From: JBCBSP01 sp964550935
Lineage (GTDB): Bacteria > Pseudomonadota > Alphaproteobacteria > Caulobacterales > Maricaulaceae
Assembly: GCA_964550935.1 (NCBI GenBank)
Contig: CAZKBB010000054.1
Location: 1 to 19,624 of the forward strand
Length of the DNA stretch: 19,624 nt
Reading direction: 5' to 3'
Positions within the stretch are counted from its first letter, which is position 1. The number at the start of each line of letters is the position of its first letter. The notes beneath the pieces were generated by a model. It worked only from the letters and a program-made list of their open reading frames with translations. It ran no database searches and was not told the DNA's origin. Both the position numbers and the translations under genes were made by a program. This document shows positions 1-7,485 of the stretch, piece after piece.

Positions 1-1424
1 CCGCGCGGATAGCGGAAGGCGCTGGGGCGATCGTCGATCTCGACCGCGGTACGCACCATGCGCGCCAGCTCGGCCTCGTCGGACGCAGCCATGATCACGA
101 AGCCCGGCAGCATGCCCAGATAGCCCAGATCGAACGAGCCCGCGTGGGTCTGCCCGTCCGCGCCCACCAGCCCGGCCCGGTCGATGGCGAAGCGTACGGG
201 CAGCTTCTGGATCGCCACGTCGTGGACGACGCTGTCATAGGCGCGCTGCAGGAAGGTGGAGTAAATCGCGGCGAAGGGCTTCATGCCGTCGGCCGCCAGC
301 CCGGCGGCGAAGGTCACCGCGTGCTGTTCGGCGATGCCGACATCCCAGGCGCGATCGGGAAACGCTTCGGCGAACTTGTCCACGCCCGTGCCGCCGGGCA
401 TCGCCGCGGTGACGGCGCAGATGCGTTCGTCGCGCTTGGCCTCGCCGATCAGGCTCTTGGCGAACACGCTGGTGTAGCTCGGCGCGGAGGCGCTTTTCTT
501 CTGCTGCTCGCCGGTCACGACGTTGAACTTCGCCACGCCGTGATACTTGTCCGCAGCGCTCTCGGCGGGCTCGTAGCCCTTGCCCTTCTGCGTGACGCAA
601 TGGATCAGGACCGGGCCGTCATCGGCGTCGCGTACATTCCGCAGGACAGGCTCGAGCTGATCGAGATCGTGCCCGTCGATCGGGCCGATATAGCGAAAGC
701 CCATCTCCTCGAACATCGTGCCGCCCACGGCCATGCCGCGCATATACTCCTCAGCGCGGCGCGCGGCGCCTTCCACGCCCATGGTCTTGGCCAGGCCCTT
801 GGCGAACTTGCGGAAGCTGCGATAGCCCTTCGAGGAGACTAGGCGGGCGAGGTAATGGCTCATCGCGCCGACCGGCGGAGCGATCGACATGTCGTTGTCG
901 TTCAAGATGACGATGAGGTTTTTGCCGAGCGCGCCAGCGTTGTTCATCGCCTCATAGGCCATGCCGGCCGACATGGAGCCGTCGCCGATCACCGCGACGA
1001 CCTTGTTCGAGCGGCCTTGAAGATCGCGCGAGGCCGCAAAGCCCAGCGCGGCCGAGATCGAGGTCGCGGCGTGGGCCGCGCCGAACGGGTCGTACTCGCT
1101 CTCAGAGCGCTTGGTGAAGCCGGACAGGCCGCCGCCCTGGCGCAGGGTGCGGATGCGGTCGCGCCGGCCGGTGAGGATCTTGTGGGGATAGCACTGGTGA
1201 CCGACATCCCAGACGAGCACGTCGTCGGGCGTATCGAACACGTGGTGCAGAGCGACCGTCAGCTCCACCACGCCGAGTCCGGCGCCGAGATGCCCGCCGG
1301 TGACCGAAACCGCGTCGATCGTCTCAGCGCGCACGTCGTCGGCGAGCTGCTTCAACTCGTCGAGCGTCAGCGCCTTCATGTCGGCGGGCCGGCTCACGCG
1401 GTCGAGGATCGGAGTGTCGGGCAT
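1..1424 (-). CDS. dxs: 1-deoxy-D-xylulose-5-phosphate synthase, 3' end cut by window edge
   Basis: This thiamine-diphosphate enzyme condenses pyruvate with glyceraldehyde 3-phosphate to DXP, the first step of the MEP isoprenoid pathway, in the cytosol. The first 474 codons are present; the family is usually about 630-640 residues, so the C-terminal transketolase domain is missing beyond position 1. Visible hallmarks are the GGH loop with His45, WDVGHQCYPHKILTGR (72-87), the ThDP/Mg motif GDGSMSAGMAYEAMNN (147-162), and GIAEQHAV (363-370) carrying catalytic Glu366. DRAGLVGADGQTHAG lies at 415-429. The ATG at 1424 has an AAGGAG site five bases upstream (1430-1435). It follows ispA by 40 bases on the same strand, which fits the conserved ispA-dxs operon; no terminator is seen between them. 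The identification is near certain. Confidence 0.97.
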   Translation of the reverse strand, partial: MPDTPILDRVSRPADMKALTLDELKQLADDVRAETIDAVSVTGGHLGAGLGVVELTVALHHVFDTPDDVLVWDVGHQCYPHKILTGRRDRIRTLRQGGGLSGFTKRSESEYDPFGAAHAATSISAALGFAASRDLQGRSNKVVAVIGDGSMSAGMAYEAMNNAGALGKNLIVILNDNDMSIAPPVGAMSHYLARLVSSKGYRSFRKFAKGLAKTMGVEGAARRAEEYMRGMAVGGTMFEEMGFRYIGPIDGHDLDQLEPVLRNVRDADDGPVLIHCVTQKGKGYEPAESAADKYHGVAKFNVVTGEQQKKSASAPSYTSVFAKSLIGEAKRDERICAVTAAMPGGTGVDKFAEAFPDRAWDVGIAEQHAVTFAAGLAADGMKPFAAIYSTFLQRAYDSVVHDVAIQKLPVRFAIDRAGLVGADGQTHAGSFDLGYLGMLPGFVIMAASDEAELARMVRTAVEIDDRPSAFRYPR

Positions 1425-1464
1425 TCAGGCTCCTTCAGGCGCTTGCAGCCCAAGCCTACAGCGC

Positions 1465-2364
1465 TCAGTTACGGCGGTCCAAGACGAAATCCACCGTCCT
1501 GGCCAGCATGTCCGCGCTCTCGCCGAACCCCTCCAGGTGGGCCTTGGCCTGTTCGCCGAGACGGCGCGCGCGATCGCGCGCTTCTGGCTCGCCGAGGATG
1601 GAGACGAAGGTGGCCTTGCCTTGGCCGGCGTCCTTGCGCACCGCCTTGCCGGCGATCTCTTCGTCACCGGAGACGTCCAGAAGGTCGTCTGCGATCTGAT
1701 AGATCAGACCGAGGTCATGGGCGTAGCCCTCAAGCGACTTGATCACCGCGTGCGAAGCGCCGGCGAGCAGGCCGGGCGCCTCGACCGCGTAGGCGATGAG
1801 CGCGCCGGTCTTCATGCGCTGAAGCCGCGTAATCACGCCGATATCGGCGTCGCAGCGCGCCTCCTCGCTCATGTCGATCATCTGACCGCCCGCCATGCCG
1901 CGCGCGCCTCCGGCCGCGGCGAGCCCGGAGACCAGGCGCGCGCGGACATCGCCGGACGGGTGCGTATCGGGATCGGCGAGGATCTCGAAGGCGAGCGCCT
2001 GCAGCGCGTCGCCGGCCAGGATCGCGGTCGCCTCGTCATAGGCGACGTGCACCGTGGGACGGCCGCGGCGCAGGTCGTCGTCGTCCATACACGGCAGATC
2101 GTCGTGGATGAGGGAGTAGGCGTGCACGCATTCCACCGCGCATCCCACGCGCAAGGCGGCGCGCTCGCCAGCGCCCAGCATGCGCGCGGCGTTCAGGGTC
2201 AGGAAGGGCCGCAGCCGTTTGCCCGGGCCAAGCGCTGCGTAGCGCATCGCGGAGATGAGCCGGGCCTCCGGCCCGTCGGCGCGCGGCAACAGCGCGTCGA
2301 GCGCGACGGTGACGCGGTCGGCGCTTTCGGCCAGCTCGGTGTCGAAATCGATCAGCTCGGTCAC
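1465..2364 (-). CDS. ispA: Farnesyl diphosphate synthase (type II polyprenyl synthetase)
   Basis: The enzyme adds isopentenyl diphosphate to dimethylallyl and geranyl diphosphate to make farnesyl diphosphate in the cytosol. The protein has 299 residues, the same as E. coli IspA. GPGKRLRP (46-53), the first Asp-rich motif DDLPCMDDDD (88-97) with the two-residue insert typical of bacterial FPP synthases, QMIDM (161-165) and the second motif DDLLD (226-230) are intact. The Tyr five residues before the first motif (AYSLIHDD) is the usual chain-length stop for C15, so FPP is favoured over GGPP. I chose the GTG at 2364 because GAGGAG lies 11 bases upstream (2376-2381). An in-frame GTG at 2412 would add 16 non-conserved residues and overlap csaA. 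The gene is part of the xseB-csaA-ispA-dxs run. Confidence 0.94.
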   Translation of the reverse strand: MTELIDFDTELAESADRVTVALDALLPRADGPEARLISAMRYAALGPGKRLRPFLTLNAARMLGAGERAALRVGCAVECVHAYSLIHDDLPCMDDDDLRRGRPTVHVAYDEATAILAGDALQALAFEILADPDTHPSGDVRARLVSGLAAAGGARGMAGGQMIDMSEEARCDADIGVITRLQRMKTGALIAYAVEAPGLLAGASHAVIKSLEGYAHDLGLIYQIADDLLDVSGDEEIAGKAVRKDAGQGKATFVSILGEPEARDRARRLGEQAKAHLEGFGESADMLARTVDFVLDRRN

Positions 2365-2395
2365 GGGGCGCGGATCTCCTCGCGGATCGCCGGGC

Positions 2396-2761
2396 TCAAC
2401 TGACGCGCGCACCGTCGGGCGCGTCGGCGTCAGCGCTCAACAAACACACCGCGCCCTCGCCGTCGTGCACGCCCAGCACCAGAACCTCCGAACGCACCGG
2501 CCCGATCTGGCGCGCGGGGAAGTTCACCACCGCGAGCACCCGTCGACCGATCAGCGCGTCAGGCGTGTAGCGCTCGGTGATCCGCGCGGAGCTGCGCCGC
2601 TCCCCCACGCCGGCGCCGAAATCGATGCGCAGCTTGTAGGCGGGCGTGCGCGCTTCGGGAAACGGCTCGGCCGCGCGGATCGTACCCAGGCGGATGTCGG
2701 CGGCGAAAAACTGCTCCGGGCTGATCTCCGGCGCCGCTTGATCGTCGGGCGCAGACCTCAT
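2396..2761 (-). CDS. csaA: CsaA-type tRNA-binding-domain protein
   Basis: This 121-residue protein is one EMAPII-like OB-fold tRNA-binding domain. The stretch FAADIRLGTI (19-28), AEPFPEAR (31-38), YKLRIDFG (42-49) and VVNFPARQIGPVRSEVLVLG (78-97) matches the CsaA pattern I recall. CsaA in Bacillus has been described as a secretion-related chaperone, and structures show a homodimer with tRNA-binding surfaces; the cellular role in proteobacteria is unsettled. The ATG at 2759-2761 overlaps the TGA of xseB (2758-2760) as ATGA, so translation is probably coupled. Its stop lies 31 bases before the chosen ispA start. Position between xseB and ispA is unusual compared with E. coli, where those genes are adjacent. 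The family call is firm; the function is not. Confidence 0.9.
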   Translation of the reverse strand: MRSAPDDQAAPEISPEQFFAADIRLGTIRAAEPFPEARTPAYKLRIDFGAGVGERRSSARITERYTPDALIGRRVLAVVNFPARQIGPVRSEVLVLGVHDGEGAVCLLSADADAPDGARVS

Positions 2762-3030
2762 CGCGCGCCGTCCACGTCAGCCGACTCCACGCGCGGGGTC
2801 CCGTCCGGGCCGAGAACGATCTTCTCCACCTTCAGCTCGGCGTCCTTGAGCTTGGATTCGCAATGGGCGCGCAGCGCGGCGCCGCGCTCATAGATCTCGA
2901 TCGCCTTTTCAAGCTCCACCTCGCCGGTCTCCAGCTGCTTGACGATGCCTTCAAGCTCGGCGAGCGCGGCTTCAAAGCTCATTGATGTGACGTCTGGGGC
3001 TGCGGCGTCGCCGCGCTCGGTCTGGCTCAT
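2758..3030 (-). CDS. xseB: Exodeoxyribonuclease VII small subunit
   Basis: XseB is the small helical subunit that binds several copies per XseA and forms exonuclease VII, which degrades single-stranded DNA to oligonucleotides. The 90-residue protein has the family core MSFEAALAELEGIVKQLE (17-34), GEVELEKAIEIYERG (36-50) and a charged second helix ending in LKDAELKVEKI (61-71). I chose ATG 3030 because AGAGG lies six bases upstream; an upstream ATG at 3069 would add 13 residues unlike the family. The large subunit xseA is not in the window, which is normal because the two genes are usually unlinked. The stop overlaps the csaA start by ATGA. The upstream gap to the histidine phosphatase stop is about 90 bases. 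Confidence 0.93.
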   Translation of the reverse strand: MSQTERGDAAAPDVTSMSFEAALAELEGIVKQLETGEVELEKAIEIYERGAALRAHCESKLKDAELKVEKIVLGPDGTPRVESADVDGAR

Positions 3031-3119
3031 GGTCGGCCTCTCGGATCGAAACGCGTTCAGATGCGGCATGCAGTCAAGCCCGGCGCGGTCCGGCGATCAA
3101 CCGCGAGGCGCCGGACGAT

Positions 3120-3710
3120 CTACCGCTTCGCCTCATAGCGCCGCCAGGACCAATAACGATCCCCGCCGTCACGCTTGCAGGCGTAGCCTCGGCGCTTCAA
3201 CGCCGGTCGCAGCATGCGGTTGAACCAGCCGTGGGCGAACAGGACCACCGGTCCGGTCTCGGCGGCCTCCAGAATGATCGCCGCGGCGCGCTCGGCGCGC
3301 GCTTCGGCCTCGGCGCGGGTCTCGCTCCCGCGCGCAAGGCCGAACCACCAGCAACACCGCGCATACACCCCCCAGGTGCGCGGGGTGAAGCGGCCGGGTA
3401 TGCGCGGGGGCGGCAGGGCGGCCTCCACGAACACCGCGTCGACTGTCAGTTCGCGCTGCGGCGCGGCGGCCTTGGCCGTCTCGTGGGCGCGCGGCAGGGG
3501 CGAGGAGAATAGATGGGCCGCGTCGGCCGCCTGCCGGACCAGCGCCTCCGGCGGGGTCTGACCGGGGCGCAGCCCGGCCGCGTCATACGCCGCCCACCAC
3601 GCCTCATAGCCGCGCCAGTCGATGCGGACCGTGCGGTCGGCGTCGGGCTCGCCGTGTCGTGCGATCGTGATGGAGCCGGGCCGGGACGGCCCCGCGGCGG
3701 CGTCGGTCAT
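3120..3710 (-). CDS. Histidine phosphatase family protein
   Basis: This 196-residue protein belongs to the phosphoglycerate mutase-like histidine phosphatase superfamily. The phosphate-accepting His is in ARHGEP (17-22, His19), SSPLPRAHET (69-78) is the usual second strand-helix motif, and FAHGWFNRM (158-166) provides the second active-site His160. Members dephosphorylate small molecules or proteins; the substrate cannot be told from sequence. A Trp/Cys-rich stretch (RCCWWFG, 118-124) and a basic C-terminus are unusual but do not interrupt the fold. The ATG at 3710 has no clear ribosome site. The gap to the upstream deacetylase stop is 73 bases, so the gene may share its transcript. The superfamily call is strong, the substrate unknown. 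Confidence 0.85.
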   Translation of the reverse strand: MTDAAAGPSRPGSITIARHGEPDADRTVRIDWRGYEAWWAAYDAAGLRPGQTPPEALVRQAADAAHLFSSPLPRAHETAKAAAPQRELTVDAVFVEAALPPPRIPGRFTPRTWGVYARCCWWFGLARGSETRAEAEARAERAAAIILEAAETGPVVLFAHGWFNRMLRPALKRRGYACKRDGGDRYWSWRRYEAKR

Positions 3711-3783
3711 AGAGGCGATTCGGCTGGCGTCGCTTGAGGGAGGAGGGTCGGATCAGCGCGACCGCGCGCCGCTCCCCCGGGCG

Positions 3784-4701
3784 TCATGCGGCGCTAAGCG
3801 CGCGAAGAAAAACCTCGGCGGAGGCCTCCAGCGCCGGGCAGTCGTAGCCGCCCTCCAGCACGCACACAAGCCGGGAGTGAGCGTGCTGGCGCGCGAAAGC
3901 GGCGAGCCGTTCGCCCGCCCAGGCATAGTCGGCCGTGTTCAGCTCCAGCCCCGCCAAAGGATCGGCCCCGTGACCATCGAAGCCAGCCGAGACCAGAAGA
4001 ATGTCAGGGGCTTGCGCCTCGATCACAGGGAGGAGCCGCGTCTCGACGGCCTCGCGCCAGGCCGGGCCCTGTGTTCCCGCCTCCATCGGCGCGTTCACGA
4101 CATGGCCGTGCGCGCCGGTCTCGTGCGCCGCGCCGGTGCCGGGATAGATCCAGCCCTGGATCGAGGCGAAGCCGAGGCGCGGCTCCCGGTCGGCGGCGGC
4201 CTGGGTGCCGTTGCCGTGATGCACGTCGATGTCGACCACCGCCGCCCGGCCGAGCCCGTGCGCCTCAAGCGCGTGCAGCGCCGCGATCGCGACCGTATTG
4301 AACAGGCAAAACCCCATGGCGCGGTCCGGCTCGGCATGGTGACCAGGGGGTCGGCACGCCACGAAGGCCGCCTCTGCCTCTCCCGCCATCACCGCATCGA
4401 CGGCCGCCACGCCGGCGCCCGCGGCGCGCAGCGCGGCCTCAAGACTGCCCGGGCTCATCCACGTGTCGGGATCGAGCGGCGTCTCGCCCGCGTCAGGCGA
4501 CGATGCGAACACGTGATCCACATGCGCCGGCGTATGCACCCGCTCCAGCTGAGCCCGCTCGGCGCGCGGCGCGTCGCGCGCCTCGATCTTGAGCGCGGCG
4601 AGCGCGGCGTGGACCGCGCGCAGGCGCTCGACCCGCTCAGGATGGCCTTCAGGCGGACGGTGATCGAAGCCGGCCTTGGACGAGTAAGCGATGAGATCCA
4701 T
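3784..4701 (-). CDS. Histone-deacetylase-family zinc hydrolase
   Basis: Bacterial members of the arginase/deacetylase fold remove acetyl groups from small amines such as acetylpolyamines, or from proteins; they have also been called acetoin-utilisation proteins. The 305-residue protein has GHPERVERL (19-27), the catalytic His pair in RPPGHHAEPDRAMGFCLFN (117-135, His121/His122), zinc ligands Asp159 and His161 in VVDIDVHHGNGTQ (155-167), Asp242 in SAGFDGHGADP, and the transition-state Tyr286 in LEGGYD. All active-site residues are present, so it should be an active enzyme. ATG 4701 begins where family members begin (MDLIAYSS); a GTG at 4779 would add unrelated residues and run into the neighbouring gene. 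A 14-base perfect palindrome lies 14 bases upstream. The substrate is not predictable. Confidence 0.9.
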   Translation of the reverse strand: MDLIAYSSKAGFDHRPPEGHPERVERLRAVHAALAALKIEARDAPRAERAQLERVHTPAHVDHVFASSPDAGETPLDPDTWMSPGSLEAALRAAGAGVAAVDAVMAGEAEAAFVACRPPGHHAEPDRAMGFCLFNTVAIAALHALEAHGLGRAAVVDIDVHHGNGTQAAADREPRLGFASIQGWIYPGTGAAHETGAHGHVVNAPMEAGTQGPAWREAVETRLLPVIEAQAPDILLVSAGFDGHGADPLAGLELNTADYAWAGERLAAFARQHAHSRLVCVLEGGYDCPALEASAEVFLRALSAA

Positions 4702-4714
4702 GGCCGCAGAGCTA

Positions 4715-4728
4715 ACGCGCCGGCGCGT
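4715..4728. promoter_or_regulatory. 14-base perfect palindrome ahead of the deacetylase gene
   Basis: ACGCGCCGGCGCGT reads the same on both strands and has no loop, so it looks more like a protein-binding dyad than an RNA hairpin. It lies in the 49-base gap between the SRPBCC stop (4751) and the deacetylase start (4701). In DNA of this GC content such a palindrome can arise by chance, and no family of regulator can be named. Confidence 0.2.
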
Positions 4729-4744
4729 CACGCGCCAGATGATT

Positions 4745-4759
4745 GCGCCTTCAAGGCGC
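4745..4759 (-). terminator. Small hairpin at the end of the SRPBCC gene
   Basis: GCGCCTT and AAGGCGC flank a single central base, giving a five- to seven-pair hairpin that contains the stop codon of the SRPBCC gene. There is no run of T after it on the minus strand, so it is at best a weak or factor-dependent terminator or an RNA-stabilising 3' structure. It could equally be chance in GC-rich DNA. Confidence 0.2.
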
Positions 4760-5218
4760 GGTCGTGCGCGCCTCGCCACCCGCGCCGGCGAACTCCACGC
4801 GCTCTTTCAGATTTTGCAGCGTCGTCTCGAGCTCGCGCGCGTTGTAGCGCTCCAGAAACGGCTTCGCGAGGCGCTCCAGAAGCGCGTTCGGGATAGCGTA
4901 ATCCGACCCGTAGGTGACGGTCGTTCCGCCCTCGGCGTCCTCGAAGACGAACCAGATCCGCCCGTCGAGCGGCCCGCGCATGTCGAACTCGATGCGCTCT
5001 GGCGGGGTGTAGCGCGTCGCCTCCACCTCGCCTTTGATGGGCATGCCGGCCATCTTGTAAGTGAAGCTGGCCTTCACCCCGCCGCTGTCGGCGCGCGTCA
5101 CGCCATGAACCTCGCTCAGCGACGGGCTGATCTCGGCCTGATGATGGGCGTCGTCCATGAAGGCGAACACGGTTTCGCGCGGCGCGGCGACGTGGATCGA
5201 GCGTTCCACATGAACCAT
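4751..5218 (-). CDS. SRPBCC (START/Bet v1-like) family protein
   Basis: This 155-residue protein has the pattern of the SRPBCC ligand-binding fold often annotated as polyketide cyclase/dehydrase: an opening strand VERSIHVAAPRETVFAFMDD (4-23), central strands around FTYKMAGMPIKGEVEATRY and the C-terminal helix LLERLAKPFLERYNARELET with LQNLKERVE. Such proteins bind a hydrophobic ligand in a cavity; no catalytic residue or ligand can be assigned. The ATG at 5218 has GAGGAG six bases upstream. A longer frame from 5410 lies over the SDR gene and is not likely translated. It is followed by the deacetylase-like gene 49 bases on and preceded by the SDR gene 61 bases upstream, all on one strand. The stop codon lies in the centre of a GCGCCTT/AAGGCGC inverted repeat. 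Confidence 0.8.
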   Translation of the reverse strand: MVHVERSIHVAAPRETVFAFMDDAHHQAEISPSLSEVHGVTRADSGGVKASFTYKMAGMPIKGEVEATRYTPPERIEFDMRGPLDGRIWFVFEDAEGGTTVTYGSDYAIPNALLERLAKPFLERYNARELETTLQNLKERVEFAGAGGEARTTAP

Positions 5219-5279
5219 GGCGGTCTCCTCAATGATGCGTGGGGAGATAACGCCGTCGCCGCGCGAAGGGTTCGCGCGC

Positions 5280-6164
5280 TCAGTCCGCCGGGGCGCCGCC
5301 GAGCTGGATGTCCATGATGTCCACGCCCGCCGGCGCCGGGATGTCGTCAGGCACGAAGAAGTCCGGCAGAAGCGCCTCGCCGGGCTGAACCGAGAACTGG
5401 TCGAGATCATCCACGCCTTCAGCGGCCAGGAAGGTGTCGTCGATCAGGAAGTTGCCGGTGAACTCCGCGGCCGGCTTGGTGATCACACGGTAGGCGGTTT
5501 CGGCCAGAATCTCCGGCTTGCGGCAGTTCTTGAAGGCGTCTTCGCCGGCCAGCACGTTCGCGATGGCGGCCGTGGCGATCGCGGTGCGCGGCCAGATCGC
5601 GTTCGCGCCGATCTTGCCCGCGAACTCGCCCGACCAGCCGAGAATGCACAGGCTCATGCCGTACTTCGCGCTGGTGTAGGCGACGTGCGGGGCGAACCAC
5701 TTGGTGCGCATGTCCAGCGGCGGGGACAGCGCCAGGATGTGCGGGTTCTCCGACTTCTCCAGATAGGGCAGGCACTTCTGGGTCACCAGATAGGTGCCGC
5801 GCGCATTGACCTGGTGCATCAGGTCCCAGCGTTTGACCGGGGTATCCTTGGTGGGCATCGGAAAGATCGCCGAGGCGTTGTTGACGACGACGTCGATCCC
5901 GCCGAAGCGCTCCACCGCCTGCTCGACGGCCTTCTCCACATTGGCCTCGTCGCGGATGTCGCACACCAGCGGCAGGGCCTGACCGCCGGCGGCCTCCACC
6001 GCTTCGGCGGCGGTGTGGATCGTGCCGGGGAGCTTGGGGTGGGGCTGATCGGTCTTCGCCGCGATGACGATGTTCGCGCCGTCCTTCGCGCAGCGCAGCG
6101 CGATCGCCTCGCCGATGCCGCGGCTCGCCCCGGTGATGAAGATCGTCTTGTTCTTAAGGCTCAT
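5280..6164 (-). CDS. SDR oxidoreductase, HSDL2-like
   Basis: This 294-residue short-chain dehydrogenase/reductase has the nucleotide-binding TGASRGIG (11-18), NNAS (95-98), Ser147 in ALSPPLDM and the catalytic pair Tyr163/Lys167 in YTSAK. The long N-terminal loop AAKTDQPHPKLPGTIHTAAE (35-54) and the WPRTAIATAAI segment match the hydroxysteroid-dehydrogenase-like-protein-2 group, whose bacterial members are NAD(P)-dependent with unknown physiological substrate, perhaps in acyl or lipid metabolism. The C-terminal 45 residues after FTGNFLIDDTFL are acidic and lack the sterol-carrier domain found in animal HSDL2. The ATG has a GGGAGG site close upstream. It follows lepB by 54 bases on the same strand and precedes the SRPBCC gene. 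Confidence 0.88.
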   Translation of the reverse strand: MSLKNKTIFITGASRGIGEAIALRCAKDGANIVIAAKTDQPHPKLPGTIHTAAEAVEAAGGQALPLVCDIRDEANVEKAVEQAVERFGGIDVVVNNASAIFPMPTKDTPVKRWDLMHQVNARGTYLVTQKCLPYLEKSENPHILALSPPLDMRTKWFAPHVAYTSAKYGMSLCILGWSGEFAGKIGANAIWPRTAIATAAIANVLAGEDAFKNCRKPEILAETAYRVITKPAAEFTGNFLIDDTFLAAEGVDDLDQFSVQPGEALLPDFFVPDDIPAPAGVDIMDIQLGGAPAD

Positions 6165-6218
6165 AAGCCCCTCCCGTCTGTGATTGCGGGGGAGCCTAGA
6201 GCGCCGGGCTGGGCTTCG

Positions 6219-6977
6219 CTAGAGCCCGCGCCAGACCCGCCAGCCCGGACAGGTCAGCCCCGGCTCGTCGCGGCAGCGCGCGAAGGTGAACAGCACCGTC
6301 TCGGCCCGCCCGACGACTTCGTCGCGGTGGACATAGCCGAGCCCGGCCGCGACGCGGCTGTCGGCCGAGGCGTCACGGTTGTCGCCCATCAGGAAGACAT
6401 GATCCTCCGGCACCCGGTACGGGCCGGCGTTGTCGAGCGGGCCCTGGTCGGAGCGTTCGTAGATCGGGAAGCTGCGCCCGTTGGGCAGGGTCTCCAGATA
6501 CTCCGTCACCTGGACGATCTGTCCTGCGCGGTCGCGATAGCGCTTCACGTCGATCGGCTCGCGCCGGGTCGGGCGGCCATTGATGTGCAGTCGTCCGCCG
6601 CGCACCTCGATCGTGTCGCCGGGCTGTCCGATCACGCGCTTGATCAGGTTCAGACTCTGATCCGGATCGCGCACCACCACCACATCGCCGGGCGCGGGCT
6701 CGTAAAAGTCGAGCACGCGCCCGCTCAAGCTGTCAGGCAGGAGATAACCGATCCCCAGCGGCAGGGAGTGGCGCGAGTAGCCGTAGGTGAACTTCGTCAC
6801 CAGAACGCGATCGCCCACCTGCAGGTTCGGCTGCATGCTTTCGGACGGGATGTGGAAGGCGGCGAAGGCGAAGGTCACAAGGCCGAGCCACACCGCCGCG
6901 ACGCCGGCGAGAAACCGCACCGTCTCGCCAAGCTCCTTCACCGCATAGCGCACCAGCGCCTTGGCCTGATCGATCAT
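6219..6977 (-). CDS. lepB: Signal peptidase I
   Basis: Signal peptidase I cleaves signal peptides from exported preproteins at the outer face of the inner membrane. The 252-residue protein has one N-terminal membrane segment (about 21-41), the nucleophile Ser47 in IPSESMQPNL, the general base Lys113 in NLIKRVIGQPGD and the box E motif MGDNRDASADSR (197-208). All of these are intact. A Cys pair near the C-terminus (CRDEPGLTC) could form a disulfide. Its ATG overlaps the TGA of the UPF0145 gene as ATGA, so the two are coupled. In many alphaproteobacteria lepB stands beside rnc and era; here it does not, so this may be a second copy. Biochemical role is confident, paralogue status is inference. 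Confidence 0.93.
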   Translation of the reverse strand: MIDQAKALVRYAVKELGETVRFLAGVAAVWLGLVTFAFAAFHIPSESMQPNLQVGDRVLVTKFTYGYSRHSLPLGIGYLLPDSLSGRVLDFYEPAPGDVVVVRDPDQSLNLIKRVIGQPGDTIEVRGGRLHINGRPTRREPIDVKRYRDRAGQIVQVTEYLETLPNGRSFPIYERSDQGPLDNAGPYRVPEDHVFLMGDNRDASADSRVAAGLGYVHRDEVVGRAETVLFTFARCRDEPGLTCPGWRVWRGL

Positions 6978-7327
6978 TTCAGCTTCACCGCCGTGCCGTA
7001 GGCCAGGATCTCCGCCGACCCTTCCATCACCGCGGAGGTGGAGAAGCGGAACGTCACCACCGCGTCCGCGCCCATGTCCTCCGCGTTCGCGACCAGACGC
7101 GCGAGCGCCTGCTCGCGCGCCTCGGACAGGAGCCGGGTGTACTCCACCACCTCGCCGCCGACGAGATTGCGCAACCCCGCGATGAAGTCGCGCCCGAAGA
7201 AGCGCGCGCGCACGACGCTGCCGCGCGCGATGCCGATCACCTTCACGATCTCACGATCGGGCACCTCGTCGGCCATGGTCACCACGACGTGCGACCGGCT
7301 CGACGCGTCGGACCGGGGCTCTTTCAT
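6974..7327 (-). CDS. UPF0145 / YbjQ family protein
   Basis: This 117-residue protein matches the YbjQ/UPF0145 family (sometimes labelled heavy-metal-binding domain), which forms small pentameric assemblies in known structures but has no established function. The family pattern is visible in VVVTMADEVPDREIVKVIGI (14-33), a central helix with LLSEAREQALARLVANAEDMGADAVV (66-91) and the closing strand AEILAYGTAVKL (105-116). There is no signal peptide or membrane segment. I chose the ATG at 7327; the preceding codon is an in-frame TTG. GAGAGG lies about ten bases upstream. Its stop overlaps the lepB start, which suggests the two are made together. It is the first gene of the long minus-strand run, facing the 198-base divergent region. 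Confidence 0.83.
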   Translation of the reverse strand: MKEPRSDASSRSHVVVTMADEVPDREIVKVIGIARGSVVRARFFGRDFIAGLRNLVGGEVVEYTRLLSEAREQALARLVANAEDMGADAVVTFRFSTSAVMEGSAEILAYGTAVKLK

Positions 7328-7456
7328 CAATTACCGCCCTCTCGCGGCGCACGCGTGGCGCACGCCCTGCCTTCAATCACTTGGAACTCTGCCCCGCTCC
7401 GCAGACGAATTCCAGTGTCCGGCGCCGCCGCTGGTGCGCTTAGCCGGAGGCGCGTT

Positions 7457-7485
7457 TTGCCGGAGCGCGCCGATTGCGGCAGTAT
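7457..7485 (+). promoter_or_regulatory. Sigma-70-type promoter candidate for the small membrane protein
   Basis: TTGCCG (7457-7462) and CAGTAT (7480-7485) are separated by exactly 17 bases, a good match to -35 and -10 elements. Transcription would begin near 7492, giving a leader of about 34 bases with AAGGAG before the ATG at 7526. A GANTC methylation-type site (7494-7498) lies at the predicted start point. This is the only plus-strand promoter-like pair I see in the 198-base divergent region. Confidence 0.4.

Noticed and set aside
3622..4896. 424-codon plus-strand frame opposite the deacetylase-like gene
   Set aside because: Shadow frame; the opposing strand has a complete HDAC active site.
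5217..7001. Long open frame of 594 codons on the plus strand opposite the SDR and lepB genes
   Set aside because: It mirrors two well-supported minus-strand genes with intact motifs, and its product is a low-complexity Arg/His/Ala/Gly string typical of antisense frames in GC-rich DNA.
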